DNA of 64,000 bases from Mesorhizobium waimense (GCF_003601975.1 NZ_QZWZ01000013.1:62001-126000); one strand, 5' to 3'. Numbered from the stretch's first letter, positions 19,682 to 29,600 are shown. Translations and numbers: made by a program. The notes: generated from the letters alone by a model not told the origin.

Positions 19682-20845
19682 TCAAGCAGCTTCTTCCCTG
19701 TCCGCCCGGCGCGCGACGATAGTTGCCAGCGCTGCGCGAAACAGTTCGATATCCTCGGCGCTCGTCGCGTGGGCGATGGACACACGCAAAGCGCCAAGAC
19801 TGTCACCATACCCCATGGCCTTCAGCACATGGCTCGGGCCGACCTTGCCCGACGAGCAGGCCGATCCAGCAGACAGGGCGACACCGGCCAGATCGAAAGC
19901 GATCTGTGCCGTCTCGGCCTTGATGCCGGGAATAGCGAAGAATGTCGTGTTGGCAAGCCTTGGCGCGCCGGTTCCGAAGATTTCAACATCCGATACCAGC
20001 GTTTTGATGATTGTTTCGACCTCATCGCGGCGGCGGGCGAGCGCATCGACGTCGTTCAGCCTGGCCAGTGCCTGCCGTGCCGCGGCGCCAAAGCCGGCGA
20101 TGGCTGCGAGATTTTCAGTGCCGCCGCGGTGGCCCTTTTCCTGGCCGCCGCCATTGACCAGCGGCTTCGGCATCATCAGGTCGGACGCGGCAACCATGGC
20201 GCCGACACCCTTGGGGCCGCCGATCTTGTGCGAGGACAGGATCAGATAATCGGCGTAGGGCGCCGACATATCGATGGCAATGCGGCCGGCCGCCTGCACC
20301 GCATCGACGACGAGCATGCCGCCCGCCGCCTTGACGATCCCGGCGATGGCCTCGACGGGCTGGATGACGCCGGTCTCGTTGTTGGCGGCATGGATCGCCA
20401 CCAGCGGCAGGCCGTCGGCCTTGTCATGGGCGGCAAGGGCCGCCGCCAATGCGCCTAGATCGGCGATGCCGTTGACGTCGACGCCGATCCGCGTCAGTTG
20501 CGCCGCCTGGAAGCGGCCGCCATTGAGCAAGCAGGGATGATCGGCTTCGCAGACATAGAGCCGGCTCATGCGGACCGTGCCGCGCCCCATCTGCCAGTCC
20601 GGCGTCAGCAAGGTCGAGGCGGCTTCGGTCGCGCCGGAGGTGAACACGACATGCTCCGGCTTAGCATTGACCAGCTTGGCGACATTGCGCCTGGCATCCT
20701 CGACCAGCCGCCGCGCGGCGCGACCCTCGGCATGGACAGACGACGGATTGGCGGCGACATCGAGCGCACCAACCATGGCCGCGCGCGCCTCTGCAACGAG
20801 TGGCGCGCTGGCATTGTAGTCAAGATAGGCGCGAGTTGCGGCCAT
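19682..20845 (-). CDS. Cysteine desulfurase, NifS/IscS-like (first gene of suf operon)
   Basis: A 387-residue class I-type aminotransferase-fold desulfurase. The PLP lysine is in LSSHKIGGPKGVGAMV (about residue 199), and the catalytic cysteine is in the loop LSAGSACSSGKVGPSHV (about residue 326). HAANNETGVIQPVEAI is also typical. It corresponds in position to the sufS2 gene of Rhizobium sufS2BCDS1XA operons, so the organism has two desulfurases in one operon. It starts MAATRAYLDYNASAPL, and an Irr-like box is 134 bp upstream. Confidence 0.92.
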   Translation of the reverse strand: MAATRAYLDYNASAPLVAEARAAMVGALDVAANPSSVHAEGRAARRLVEDARRNVAKLVNAKPEHVVFTSGATEAASTLLTPDWQMGRGTVRMSRLYVCEADHPCLLNGGRFQAAQLTRIGVDVNGIADLGALAAALAAHDKADGLPLVAIHAANNETGVIQPVEAIAGIVKAAGGMLVVDAVQAAGRIAIDMSAPYADYLILSSHKIGGPKGVGAMVAASDLMMPKPLVNGGGQEKGHRGGTENLAAIAGFGAAARQALARLNDVDALARRRDEVETIIKTLVSDVEIFGTGAPRLANTTFFAIPGIKAETAQIAFDLAGVALSAGSACSSGKVGPSHVLKAMGYGDSLGALRVSIAHATSAEDIELFRAALATIVARRADREEAA

Positions 20846-20898
20846 TTTCCTTCAATTGGTCCCGTCAAAAGCCATTCGGCGAGGATAGCGCGTTATTT

Positions 20899-20914
20899 CC
20901 TTGAAATCGCAAGG
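20899..20914. promoter_or_regulatory. Palindrome in the suf promoter region
   Basis: CCTTG-AAATCG-CAAGG is a perfect 5-bp inverted repeat with a 6-bp centre, 54-69 bp upstream of the desulfurase ATG, where a promoter or operator would be expected. It is a candidate site for an Fe-S or iron regulator; I cannot say which. Confidence 0.35.
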
Positions 20915-20978
20915 CAAGCCGTCCTATTTACCCGGCTTGCGGCGCGGGCGGCCTAGCCGGCAGGTTTTGGCCACCCAG

Positions 20979-20995
20979 TTTTGAACAATTCTAAA
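20979..20995 (-). promoter_or_regulatory. Irr-box (iron control element)-like palindrome
   Basis: Read on the minus strand: TTTAGAATTGTTCAAAA, i.e. TTTAGAA-N3-TTCAAAA. This matches the alphaproteobacterial Irr box form (TTTAGAA-N3-TTCTAAA) at all but one base. It lies 134 bp upstream of the first suf-operon gene and 90 bp upstream of the divergent hydrolase gene. Regulation of suf genes by iron regulators is known in rhizobia; binding here is inferred. Confidence 0.6.
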
Positions 20996-21085
20996 CTAGC
21001 TTCTAAGAAGACGCTCGCCCTGCGTCAAGGCCAGAGGAAAGAGTGTTCCGGGCGCCGCGCATTCTTATGCCATGTGGAGTATTTT

Positions 21086-21760
21086 ATGCCTGAGGTCATT
21101 TTTACCGGTCCGGCCGGCCGCCTTGAGGGTCGCTACCAGCCTTCCAAGGAAAAGAGCGCGCCGATCGCCATTGTGTTGCATCCGCACCCGCAATTCGGCG
21201 GCACGATGAACAACAAGATCGTCTACGACCTCTTCTACATGTTCCAGAAGCGGGATTTCACCACGCTTCGCTTCAATTTTCGCGGCATCGGCCGCAGCCA
21301 GGGCGAGTTCGACCACGGCACCGGCGAGTTGTCGGATGCGGCCGCAGCACTCGACTGGGTGCAGTCGCTGCATCCGGATTCCAAGAGCTGCTGGGTCGCC
21401 GGCTATTCGTTCGGCTCGTGGATCGGTATGCAGCTTCTGATGCGCCGGCCCGAGATCGAGGGCTTCATCTCGATCGCGCCGCAGCCCAACACCTATGATT
21501 TTTCGTTCCTGGCGCCCTGCCCGTCGTCGGGCCTGATCATCCATGGCGATGCCGACAAGGTGGCGCCGCCGAAGGACGTGCAGGCGTTGGTCGACAAGCT
21601 GCACACGCAAAAGGGCATCACCATCACCCAGAAGACGCTGCCTGGCGCCAACCATTTCTTCGCCAATGATGCCGACCTTCTACTGCAGGAATGCGCCGAC
21701 TATCTCGACCGGCGGCTCGCCGGCGAATTGTCCGACCCGCGGCCGAAGCGCCTGAGATAA
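21086..21760 (+). CDS. Alpha/beta hydrolase, serine-esterase type
   Basis: A 224-residue cytosolic alpha/beta hydrolase. It begins MPEVIFTGPAGRLEGRYQPS at the ATG preceded by GTGGAG; an upstream in-frame ATG at 20981 falls in the Irr-like region. VLHPHPQFGGTMNNKIV is near the N-terminus and the nucleophile elbow is GYSFGSW (about residue 107). A C-terminal LPGANHFFAND gives the expected catalytic His. HPHPQFGGTM-type proteins are widespread in alphaproteobacteria with no known substrate. PaiB-like gene follows 12 bp later. Confidence 0.85.
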   Translation: MPEVIFTGPAGRLEGRYQPSKEKSAPIAIVLHPHPQFGGTMNNKIVYDLFYMFQKRDFTTLRFNFRGIGRSQGEFDHGTGELSDAAAALDWVQSLHPDSKSCWVAGYSFGSWIGMQLLMRRPEIEGFISIAPQPNTYDFSFLAPCPSSGLIIHGDADKVAPPKDVQALVDKLHTQKGITITQKTLPGANHFFANDADLLLQECADYLDRRLAGELSDPRPKRLR

Positions 21761-21772
21761 GGAGAGATCGCC

Positions 21773-22429
21773 ATGTACCAGCCTCCTCATTTCCAGGAGA
21801 CGCGGCAGGACATCCTGCACGGGCTGGTACGGGCGCATCCGCTGGGGCTGCTGATCTCGAACGGCACCGAGGGGCCGGTCGCGAATGCGATCCCGTTCCT
21901 GCTCGACGCCGACATTGGCCCGAAGGGCAGGCTGCGTGCCCATCTGGCGAAGGCCAACCCGCAGTGGCGGCTGCTGGCCGAGAGCCCCGCTTCGCCGGTG
22001 CTGGTCGTCTTCCAAGGCGCCGACGCTTACGTGACGCCGTCCTGGTACGAGACCAAGCGCGAGACCGGCAAGGTCGTGCCGACCTGGAACTACGCCATCG
22101 TCCAGGTGCGCGGCATGGTCAAGGTGATCGAGGACCAGGCATGGCTGGCGCAGCAGATCGCCGAGCTGACGGCGTCGCAGGAAGGCAGCCGCGAGGCACC
22201 CTGGGCGGTGACCGACGCGCCGGCCGGCTTCATCCAGTCGCAGATCAAGGGCATTGTCGGGCTGGAAATCGAGATCACCGACATCAGCGGCAAGTGGAAG
22301 GTCAGCCAGAACCGACCGGTGGCCGACCGCGTTGGCGTCGCCGAGGGGCTGGAGAAGGAAGCGCCCAGCGCAAGCGCGCCGGATATGGCCGAACTGGTCA
22401 GAACCTATGGCGGTATTGAACGCCAGTAG
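21773..22429 (+). CDS. PaiB-family FMN-binding transcriptional regulator/flavoprotein
   Basis: A 218-residue PaiB-like protein with a split-barrel flavin-binding fold. It begins MYQPPHFQETRQDILHGLVR; PLGLLISNGTEGPVANAIPF, VLVVFQGADAYVTPSWYETK and VPTWNYAIVQVRG are family-typical. Bacillus PaiB is a negative regulator of sporulation and protease genes; the rhizobial function is unproven. It follows the hydrolase by 12 bp, so the two may be an operon. Confidence 0.88.
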   Translation: MYQPPHFQETRQDILHGLVRAHPLGLLISNGTEGPVANAIPFLLDADIGPKGRLRAHLAKANPQWRLLAESPASPVLVVFQGADAYVTPSWYETKRETGKVVPTWNYAIVQVRGMVKVIEDQAWLAQQIAELTASQEGSREAPWAVTDAPAGFIQSQIKGIVGLEIEITDISGKWKVSQNRPVADRVGVAEGLEKEAPSASAPDMAELVRTYGGIERQ

Positions 22430-22455
22430 CTGAGCGGCTGGACTCCAGGAATGCT

Positions 22456-23319
22456 CTAAGGTCGGTCCGCGGCGACGCGATCTTCGCCCTGTCTGGACGC
22501 CACTCTTTTGTTCCCCGCCTCGGCATAGCCTGTGAGCCGAAATGTCGTCTTGCGTATGGGCAGCTTGGCCGACGTCCGGCGGAAGATGAAACCGAGCCGG
22601 GCGAAGAGAAGTCCGCACAGGATCGCACTGGCGCAGCCGAGGCCGAAGCCAGCGACTGTGTCGCTTGGATAGTGCGCGCCGACGAAAACCCGCGTCGACG
22701 AGATACACGCAGTGATCGCCAGCGCGAGGTACCAGCGTCTCGGAAACAGGAGCAGAGCGACGCCGAAAACGGCGCCCATGGTGGTGGCGTGGCCGGACGG
22801 AAAGCCGGCAAAGCGCGCATCCAGGGCGAAAGGATGCAACGACAACACCCCGAAATCGTCGAAATAGCGCGGACGCGCCCGCCCGATGCCATACTTCAGC
22901 AGATTGACGGCGATGCCTGAAAGACCGACCGCGCCGAGCACCAGAAAGGCAAGGCAGGTCCAGTTGTAGACGAGCATCCGCGCGCGCCGCGAAAGGCTCC
23001 GCCAGTCGGTCAGGTTGGCGGCGACAAGGCAGAGTGCGGCCGGAATGAGGTACCAGCCGCCCAGGCCGAAGTCGGTGAAAAACTCGGTGAAGCGGGCAAG
23101 CCCGTGAGGCCATTCCCCCCAACGCGTCCCTGCCGCGTGGTCAAGGCGGAAGAAGACCGCTGCCGTGAGCATGATCCAGGCGAGCAGCCAGACCGGCCAC
23201 GCAATGCGCGGATAGTCGGGTTTGCGCACGGCAAAGCGCCTTCGCACGATGCGCAGCGTGTCGAGAAAGTTGCCGAGCGACCGGCGGAACACCGCCGGCG
23301 GGGTCATCGACGTGCTCAC
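22456..23319 (-). CDS. PAP2-family membrane phosphatase
   Basis: A 287-residue membrane phosphatase with about six helices. The three-part PAP2 signature is complete: KYGIGRARP (KX6RP), GFPSGH (PSGH) and SRVFVGAHYPSD (SRX5HX3D), so catalytic His residues are intact. PAP2 enzymes of this size dephosphorylate lipid A or undecaprenyl pyrophosphate at the periplasmic face of the inner membrane. The 5' end overlaps the GT39 gene stop by four bases, so a role in lipid A or polyprenyl-linked sugar transfer is likely. Confidence 0.88.
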   Translation of the reverse strand: MSTSMTPPAVFRRSLGNFLDTLRIVRRRFAVRKPDYPRIAWPVWLLAWIMLTAAVFFRLDHAAGTRWGEWPHGLARFTEFFTDFGLGGWYLIPAALCLVAANLTDWRSLSRRARMLVYNWTCLAFLVLGAVGLSGIAVNLLKYGIGRARPRYFDDFGVLSLHPFALDARFAGFPSGHATTMGAVFGVALLLFPRRWYLALAITACISSTRVFVGAHYPSDTVAGFGLGCASAILCGLLFARLGFIFRRTSAKLPIRKTTFRLTGYAEAGNKRVASRQGEDRVAADRP

Positions 23320-24959
23320 TTGTCCACCCGGTAGAGGCCGAGCGACAGCCTGTCCCCTGACGAGTAGTTCAGGCCGTCGATCTCAGCCAGCCGGCGCGCG
23401 GATTTGCCTTGTCCGGCCAGCGCATCGTTCAGCTTCTTCTCGTCCGCGACCGGCGCCAGCCCAAGCGCGCAAGCCGGATCATCGAGCAGATGCTTTGCGA
23501 CGCCGTCGACATCGGTCAGGATTGTCTTGGTGCCGACCAGGAAGACGAGGCTCGGCTCATGATACGGCGCGGAGGCGAGCACGCTCGTCTCGCACGGGCG
23601 GTTCGCATCGACTGCGGCCTTGATCGCCGGGCTCAGCCAGATCGGCTTCAAGGATGGGGCGATAACACCGAACAGCAGGGAAAAGGTGATGCCGGCGCAG
23701 ACCGCGATGGCGCCGATGCGGCCGAGCGGCACCTGCAATTTGCGCGGAAAGGCCAGATAGCCGGCGGCGAGCGCGGCAAGGGCGGCAGGCAAGCTCCACC
23801 AGGAAAATGCCTTGGCCAGATAGAGCGGCGCGCCGATGCAGACGACAGCCAGACCTATGGAAACCACGACAAGGCCGAAAGCAGTCGACCACCACAGCCA
23901 GGACTGCCAGCGCCGGAGCGGTGCATTGGCCTCCTCCGGCTTCAACGTCAGCAGCCAGCCGATCAGCAACGCCATGCCGGGGTAGGCCGGCATGACATAA
24001 TGCGGCAGCTTGGTCGGGATCAGCTCGAACACCAGCCAGAACGGGATGTACCAGGCCAGGCAGAAGCGCAGGCGCGGATCGTCCCAGAAGCGGTTGATGG
24101 CCTGCAGCCCGGCGCCGACCGCAATCAGGCCGAAGGGCCACATGAACAGCGAATAGGTCAGCATGTAGAAGCCGGGCGGCAGGCCATGCGATTCTTCGCC
24201 CTGCGCAACCTTGGCAATCATGTCCTTGCCGACGGCTTCCTGCAGAAAGGCGCCGCCGCTCTTCCAGGTGATGAGGATGACCCAGGGCAGCACGATCAAC
24301 AGCACCAGCGCGACACCGCGCACAAGCTTCAGTTTCAACAGCCAGCGCCAGTCACGCTCGAAGGCGAACAGCGCGGCCACCGTCAGGACCGACAGTATCG
24401 GGCTCACGGGGCCTTTGATGAGGATTCCCGCGCCTTGGGCGATCCAGAAGACCCATGGTAGATGGCCGGCAACCGGTTCGTTGCGGCGCGAGGCCAGGTA
24501 GATCTGTGCCAGCGCGCCCTGCGCCGCCACGCAGCAGGCCAGAAGCATGGCGTCGGTCTTGGCGTCGCGGGCCTCGAAGGCGGTGGCGAAGATCGCGGCC
24601 ATCATCAGGCCGGCGGCGAGACCGGCATTCACGCCGAAGAGTTTTGTGCCCGTCCAGGCGATGCCGACGACGGCCAGGGCGATGCCAAGCATCGAGACCA
24701 GGCGATAGACCCAGATCGGGGCTTCGGCCCCCTGCCCGCTCAATGCGACCGCCGCCGACTGCAGCCAGTAGATGCCGATCGGCTTCTTGTAGCGGGAGAC
24801 ATCCTGGAAACGGATGTCGACATAGTCTCCGGTCTCGACCATCTGCTTGGTGGCCTGGACGAAGCGGGACTCGTCGCGATCGACCGGCGGAAGGCTCATC
24901 AGCCCGCCGACCGTCATCAGCAGGCTGAACAGAAAGAGGATGAGGTAGTTCCTGTTCAT
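23316..24959 (-). CDS. ArnT-like glycosyltransferase family 39 protein
   Basis: A 547-residue inner-membrane glycosyltransferase. It begins MNRNYLILFLFSLLMTVGGL, then the GT39/PMT catalytic loop LPPVDRDESRFVQATKQMVE (Asp-Glu pair near residue 28) and DVSRYKKPIGIYWLQ. About eleven more helices follow. ArnT-type enzymes use polyprenyl-phosphate sugars to modify lipid A or related glycans in the periplasm. It is the first gene of a two-gene operon with the PAP2 phosphatase. The substrate is unknown. Confidence 0.9.
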   Translation of the reverse strand: MNRNYLILFLFSLLMTVGGLMSLPPVDRDESRFVQATKQMVETGDYVDIRFQDVSRYKKPIGIYWLQSAAVALSGQGAEAPIWVYRLVSMLGIALAVVGIAWTGTKLFGVNAGLAAGLMMAAIFATAFEARDAKTDAMLLACCVAAQGALAQIYLASRRNEPVAGHLPWVFWIAQGAGILIKGPVSPILSVLTVAALFAFERDWRWLLKLKLVRGVALVLLIVLPWVILITWKSGGAFLQEAVGKDMIAKVAQGEESHGLPPGFYMLTYSLFMWPFGLIAVGAGLQAINRFWDDPRLRFCLAWYIPFWLVFELIPTKLPHYVMPAYPGMALLIGWLLTLKPEEANAPLRRWQSWLWWSTAFGLVVVSIGLAVVCIGAPLYLAKAFSWWSLPAALAALAAGYLAFPRKLQVPLGRIGAIAVCAGITFSLLFGVIAPSLKPIWLSPAIKAAVDANRPCETSVLASAPYHEPSLVFLVGTKTILTDVDGVAKHLLDDPACALGLAPVADEKKLNDALAGQGKSARRLAEIDGLNYSSGDRLSLGLYRVDK

Positions 24960-25103
24960 GTGCGGGAGGCCGGATTCCTGACTTGATCTGCGGGGCGGTC
25001 GATTGGCCTCGTCGCGGCGCTTCGGGCGAAGCCGTTGCGCGGCGCCTCATTACGCCAGCCAAAACGATGAGGCAAGGATTCGCAAATGGCATCCGCGCAG
25101 GCC

Positions 25104-25248
25104 GCAAAACCGGAAACCCACTTTTGCTGATCGCTGGTCTTTTGTTGGCGGGCGATCGGACGCAAAACCGGAAACCACTTTTGCTGATCGCTGGTCTTTT
25201 GTTGGCGGGCGATCGGACGCAAAACCGGAAACCACTTTTGCTGATCGC
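25104..25248. repeat. 57-bp tandem repeat, 2.5 copies, with hairpin-forming units
   Basis: Two full units (25104-25161 of 58 bp and 25162-25218 of 57 bp) differ by one C; a third, 30-bp part-copy ends at 25248. Each unit holds two inverted repeats: GCAAAA...TTTTGC around CCGGAAACCAC, and GATCGC...GCGATC. It fills most of the 360-bp gap between the divergent GT39 and tyrS genes. The core AAACCGG-N3-CCACTTTT is shared with the palindrome at 26589, so both belong to one repeat family. No other feature is visible in the gap. Confidence 0.8.
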
Positions 25249-25319
25249 CCGCGGATGCTAAACGCCCGCCTTCACGTCACGCTTGGTCCAGCGGCCAGGC
25301 GATCTCCAGGAAAGAAAAA

Positions 25320-26573
25320 ATGTCCGCCTTCAAATCCGATTTCCTGCGCACGATGAGCGAGCGCGGCTTCATCCACCAGACTTCGGATGATGCCGGCCTC
25401 GACCAGCTTTTCAGCAAGGAGACGGTGAGCGCCTATATCGGCTTCGACGCGACCGCCAAGAGCCTGCACGCCGGCTCGCTGATCCAGATCATGATGCTGC
25501 ATTGGCTGCAGCAGACCGGGCACCGGCCGATCGCGCTGATGGGCGGCGGCACCTCGATGATCGGCGACCCGTCCTTCAAGGACGAGGCGCGCAAGCTTCT
25601 GACGCCGCAGGACATCGAGGACAATCTCGCCGGCATCCGCCGCAATTTCGCGCCCTATCTCAAATTCGGCAGCGGTGCGCACGACGCCGTCATGGTCAAC
25701 AACGCCGACTGGCTGATGGCGATCAACTATGTCAATTTCCTGCGCGATGTCGGCCGGCATTTCTCAGTCAACCGCATGCTGGCCTTCGATTCCGTCAAGC
25801 TCAGGCTCGATCGCGAGCAGTCGCTGTCGTTCCTCGAATTCAACTACATGATCCTGCAGGCCTACGACTTCGTCGAACTCTACAAGCGCGTCGGCTGCCG
25901 GCTGCAGATGGGCGGCTCCGACCAGTGGGGCAACATCGTCAACGGCATCGATCTCGGACATCGCATGGAAGGCGCGCAGCTTTATGCGCTGACCACGCCG
26001 CTGCTCACCACCTCGTCGGGCGCCAAGATGGGCAAATCGGCCACGGGCGCCGTCTGGCTCGATGCCGAGATGCTGTCGCCATACGAGTTCTGGCAGTACT
26101 GGCGCAACACCGAGGACGCCGATGTCGGCCGCTTCCTGAAGCTTTATACGACGCTGCCCCTCGCCGAGGCGGCGCGGCTCCAACAACTCGGCGGCTCGGA
26201 GATCAACGAGGCGAAGAAGATCCTCGCCACCGAGATCACCGCCATGCTGCATGGCCGCGAGGCAGCAGAGACAGCGAGCGAAACCGCGCGCAAGACCTTC
26301 GAGGAAGGCGCGCTCGCCGACACATTGCCGAGCGTGGACGTGGACAAGGCGGCGCTGGAAGCCGGCGTCGGCATCCTGTCGCTGCTGGTTACCGCAGGAC
26401 TCGCGACCTCCAACGGCGAGGCGCGCCGGCACATCCAGGGCGGCGCCGTGCGCCTGAACGACCAGCCGGTCTCGGACGATCGCCGCATGGTGACACTTCA
26501 GGATTTGAGTCCGGAAAACGTCATAAAGCTTTCACTCGGCAAGAAAAAACACGTCCTGGCGCGGCCGGTCTGA
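25320..26573 (+). CDS. tyrS: Tyrosyl-tRNA synthetase
   Basis: A 417-residue class I synthetase that charges tRNA-Tyr. The HIGH-type motif is HAGSL (about residue 44) and the KMSKS-type motif is AKMGKSATG (about residue 240). GCRLQMGGSDQWGNIVNGID forms the tyrosine site. The C-terminal S4 RNA-binding domain has GEARRHIQGGAVRLNDQPVS. The ATG at 25320 follows an AGGAAAG ribosome site. A dispersed palindrome separates its stop from the convergent AsmA-like gene. Confidence 0.97.
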   Translation: MSAFKSDFLRTMSERGFIHQTSDDAGLDQLFSKETVSAYIGFDATAKSLHAGSLIQIMMLHWLQQTGHRPIALMGGGTSMIGDPSFKDEARKLLTPQDIEDNLAGIRRNFAPYLKFGSGAHDAVMVNNADWLMAINYVNFLRDVGRHFSVNRMLAFDSVKLRLDREQSLSFLEFNYMILQAYDFVELYKRVGCRLQMGGSDQWGNIVNGIDLGHRMEGAQLYALTTPLLTTSSGAKMGKSATGAVWLDAEMLSPYEFWQYWRNTEDADVGRFLKLYTTLPLAEAARLQQLGGSEINEAKKILATEITAMLHGREAAETASETARKTFEEGALADTLPSVDVDKAALEAGVGILSLLVTAGLATSNGEARRHIQGGAVRLNDQPVSDDRRMVTLQDLSPENVIKLSLGKKKHVLARPV

Positions 26574-26588
26574 GCGGAGCTTTGTTTG

Positions 26589-26633
26589 ACGATGATCCTT
26601 CCGAAAACCGGTGTCCACTTTTCGGGATCATGG
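26589..26633. repeat. Dispersed rhizobial palindrome between convergent genes
   Basis: GATGATCC-TT-CCGAAAACCGG followed by TGTCCACTTTTCGGGATCAT forms an imperfect palindrome with paired ends ATGATC/GATCAT and CCGAAAA/TTTTCGG. Elements of this look occur in many copies in Mesorhizobium-type genomes. It lies in the 61 bp between the tyrS and AsmA-like stops, so its hairpin could serve as a terminator for both. Confidence 0.65.
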
Positions 26634-26634
26634 T

Positions 26635-29600
26635 CTAGCGATACTCGAAGATCGACCTGAATATTCCAGGCGCGATCACCGACAGCGGGTTGATGTCCAG
26701 CACCGGCTTGTTGGCGTTGCCCTTCAGCCGGTAGGTGACGCCGATCAGGCCGCGGTCGCGGCCATTGCCGAGCAGCGGGCCGAACAGCGGCAGTTCGCCG
26801 AAGATGCGGTTGAGGCCGTAGACAGGCATGAAGGTGCCGGTCATGTCCATATTGTTGCTCTGATCGTAGAGCGTGCCTTGGAAAGTGGTGCCAATGCGCG
26901 GGCCGCTCAGCACGCCGTTCGCCAGTTTCAGATAGCCGGCGCCCTTGTCGATCTCGGCATAACCGCGCTCGAATTTGACCCTCGATGTATCGATGTCGGC
27001 CTTGACCGCCTGGCTCAAATTGCGGCTGTCGCCGGCCGGCGTCGTCGATACGATCGAGGCAAGCTTCGGCTCGTTGACGATGAAGAAGTTGCTGGAATCG
27101 ACCTGGCCCTTCATCGGCCCGTCGCTTGCGCCTGCCATCGACAGTGTGATCGCGCCGCCTTCCATGTGCTCGTAGATGTTGAGGAAGCGCAGGATGGCGC
27201 CGGCGTCCGCCGATTTCATGTTGAGCATGCGCTGGCCGTCACCGGCCGTGTTGCTGATGGTTATCGCGGCTCCCGAACTTGCCGTTGCGCTCACTTTCAG
27301 CCCGTTCACCCTGGAACCGGCGGCGCTGTAGTCCAGCTTCAGATTGGACAGCACCTCGTCATGGAAGCCGGTCAGGGAATTGACGTCGGCGCTGACTGAA
27401 ATCGCATCGGAGCCGGTGGTCTTGGTGGCGGTGTCGACGTCGGAGGTGAACTGCTTGATCAGCGAGCGGGCGTCGAGCGCCTCGCCGCTGACATTGACGG
27501 CGTAGCTCTTGCCCGATCGCTTGACCGACACGGCGACATCGTCGCCCCTGTTCAGGGCGACCTTGCTGAAGCGGGCCGACGACAGGGCGCCGTTGACCAG
27601 CGTCACGTCGCCCTTGACGGAAAAACTCTTTCCATCGAGGTCGAAGTCGGACAGCGTCGTGGTATTGCCTGACTTAGCCATGACGAAGGTGACCTTGGCG
27701 GGAACGCCCGCGCCCTTGCTCCAGCCTGCCCAGGGAATGTCCAGCCTGGCATTGGTGAGGTCGGCCGAGACGTTCTGGTTGCCGCCGCCGCTCTTGTCGA
27801 TCGCCACCTTTGTGGTCCCCGAAAGCAGCGGCGACAGGCCGGGCATGGCGGCTGCGCGTATCTTGTCGTCGAGCACCAGCGCGACCTTGCGGCTGCGCTG
27901 CGGGCCATCGTCCTTGAGCGGCTCGACGAGGTCGAGCTCGGCCGGGATGCCGTTCAGCAGCGCCTTGGCGGAGATCACCGCCTGATCGGGCCCGACCGTG
28001 ATCGAACCGTCGGCCTCGGTCACCGTCTGGTCCTCGAACGGCTTGGCGAGCGACAGGTCCGTGTAGTCAAGCGACACCAGCCAATCGAGTTTCGAGGTAT
28101 CGACACCCGACTGCAGCGGAATGTCCGCCTTGACGTGGCCAGTCATCTCGCCGGACAGGTCCTCCGGCACGAGGCCGACATGGCGCATGGCGTTGATCGG
28201 CTCGTAGGATGCGAGCTCCGCGATCGCCGGCGCCTCGCCGGCGACATCGATGTCGAGAGCGCCGATCACCGGCGGCCGGTTGGCCTGCTTGACCGTCAGC
28301 GTGCCGTTGCTAGCCGCCACGGTGCGGCCGCTCGGCATGAAGACGCTGCCGGAGGTGAGCGCGACGTCGACGTCGTTGCCATGGAACGAAACCTCGCCAA
28401 CGGCATCGCGGATCGGCGGAATGCGGCCGGCGGTGTCGAAGCGCGACCCTTCGATCTGGAAGCGGCCGAACACCTCATCGGCGGAAAGTGGAACGCCGTT
28501 GCCGAGACGATCGGGCACGACCTGGAATCCCACGCTGGCATTGACGACACGGCCGCCAAACAGATTGTTCAGCACCCAGAGGCGGGCATTGCGGGCGGAG
28601 AACCAGGGCCACAATTGCTTGACATGCGAGACCGGCATGTCGTGGACGTTGAGGGAGACGGATATGCCCGGAGCCTTGCCGTCGACTAAGGTAACCGAGG
28701 CCGTGCCCATGACCTCGCTCGAGCCCCCCGACCGGACCCCGATTTGCTCGGCGACGAGCTTGTGGCTTTTGGTCTGGTAGACGCCGGCAACGCGCGCAAC
28801 GAAGTCGAGCGCCGGCTCCGGCGACTCCGAAGGCGACAAGGTCGAACGGTCGCTGGTCAGGTCGTAGCGGTAGGACGGCTCCTCGCCCGCCGTGCCGGTG
28901 GCCGGCTTCGGTCCGATCGAACCGGCGAAGTCGAAGGTCGAGCGGCCGGTCTTGAGCAGCAGCCTGTCGACCTGGATCTTGTTCGAGCCGGAGATGAGCA
29001 TGGCATTGGCATCGACGTCGGCCGGAAGCAAGCCGCGCGTGCCGAGATCGAGCACGGAGCCGGCAAGCGACAGGGAAGCGGCAAGCCGCGAAGCGGTTTC
29101 ACCCGCTCCTTCCGATCCCGTCAGTTTCACCGCAACTGTGCCCAGCTTCCCGCCGGCGGCCGTGGCAGCACCTTCAGCCTGGACCAGTTCCACGCTGGCG
29201 TCCAGCGCGCTGACGCGCCGCGCCGTCGTGTCGCGCGTGGCCGTGGCGGCGACGGTGAGCGCCCTGCCGTCGACATCGGCCTTGGCTGAAAACTGCATGC
29301 TGCCCGGCCCTGTCTGCAGAACCGAGGCGTCGGCGACGGTGACCCGCGTGACGGAGCCGGTGTCCGGCAGCACGAACTCGACATTCGATAGGTCGATCTG
29401 GCGCATAGAATCCACGCGCACGGCGTCGAGCGCGTGGTTGACGTTGGCGAACACCGCGTCGGCCAGCTTTTCCGGGTCGACAAGCCCGTCTTCGTTGCGC
29501 AGCGCCGCCGTCCAGTCGCCGCCACCCGATGGCATCGCCGCCGCCACGATGTGCGCATCGGAAATCCTGGCGCTGGTCAACCGCACCTCGCCGGAGAGCA

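Noticed and set aside
25104..25248. CRISPR array
   Set aside because: Repeats are directly tandem without unique spacers and no cas gene is present.
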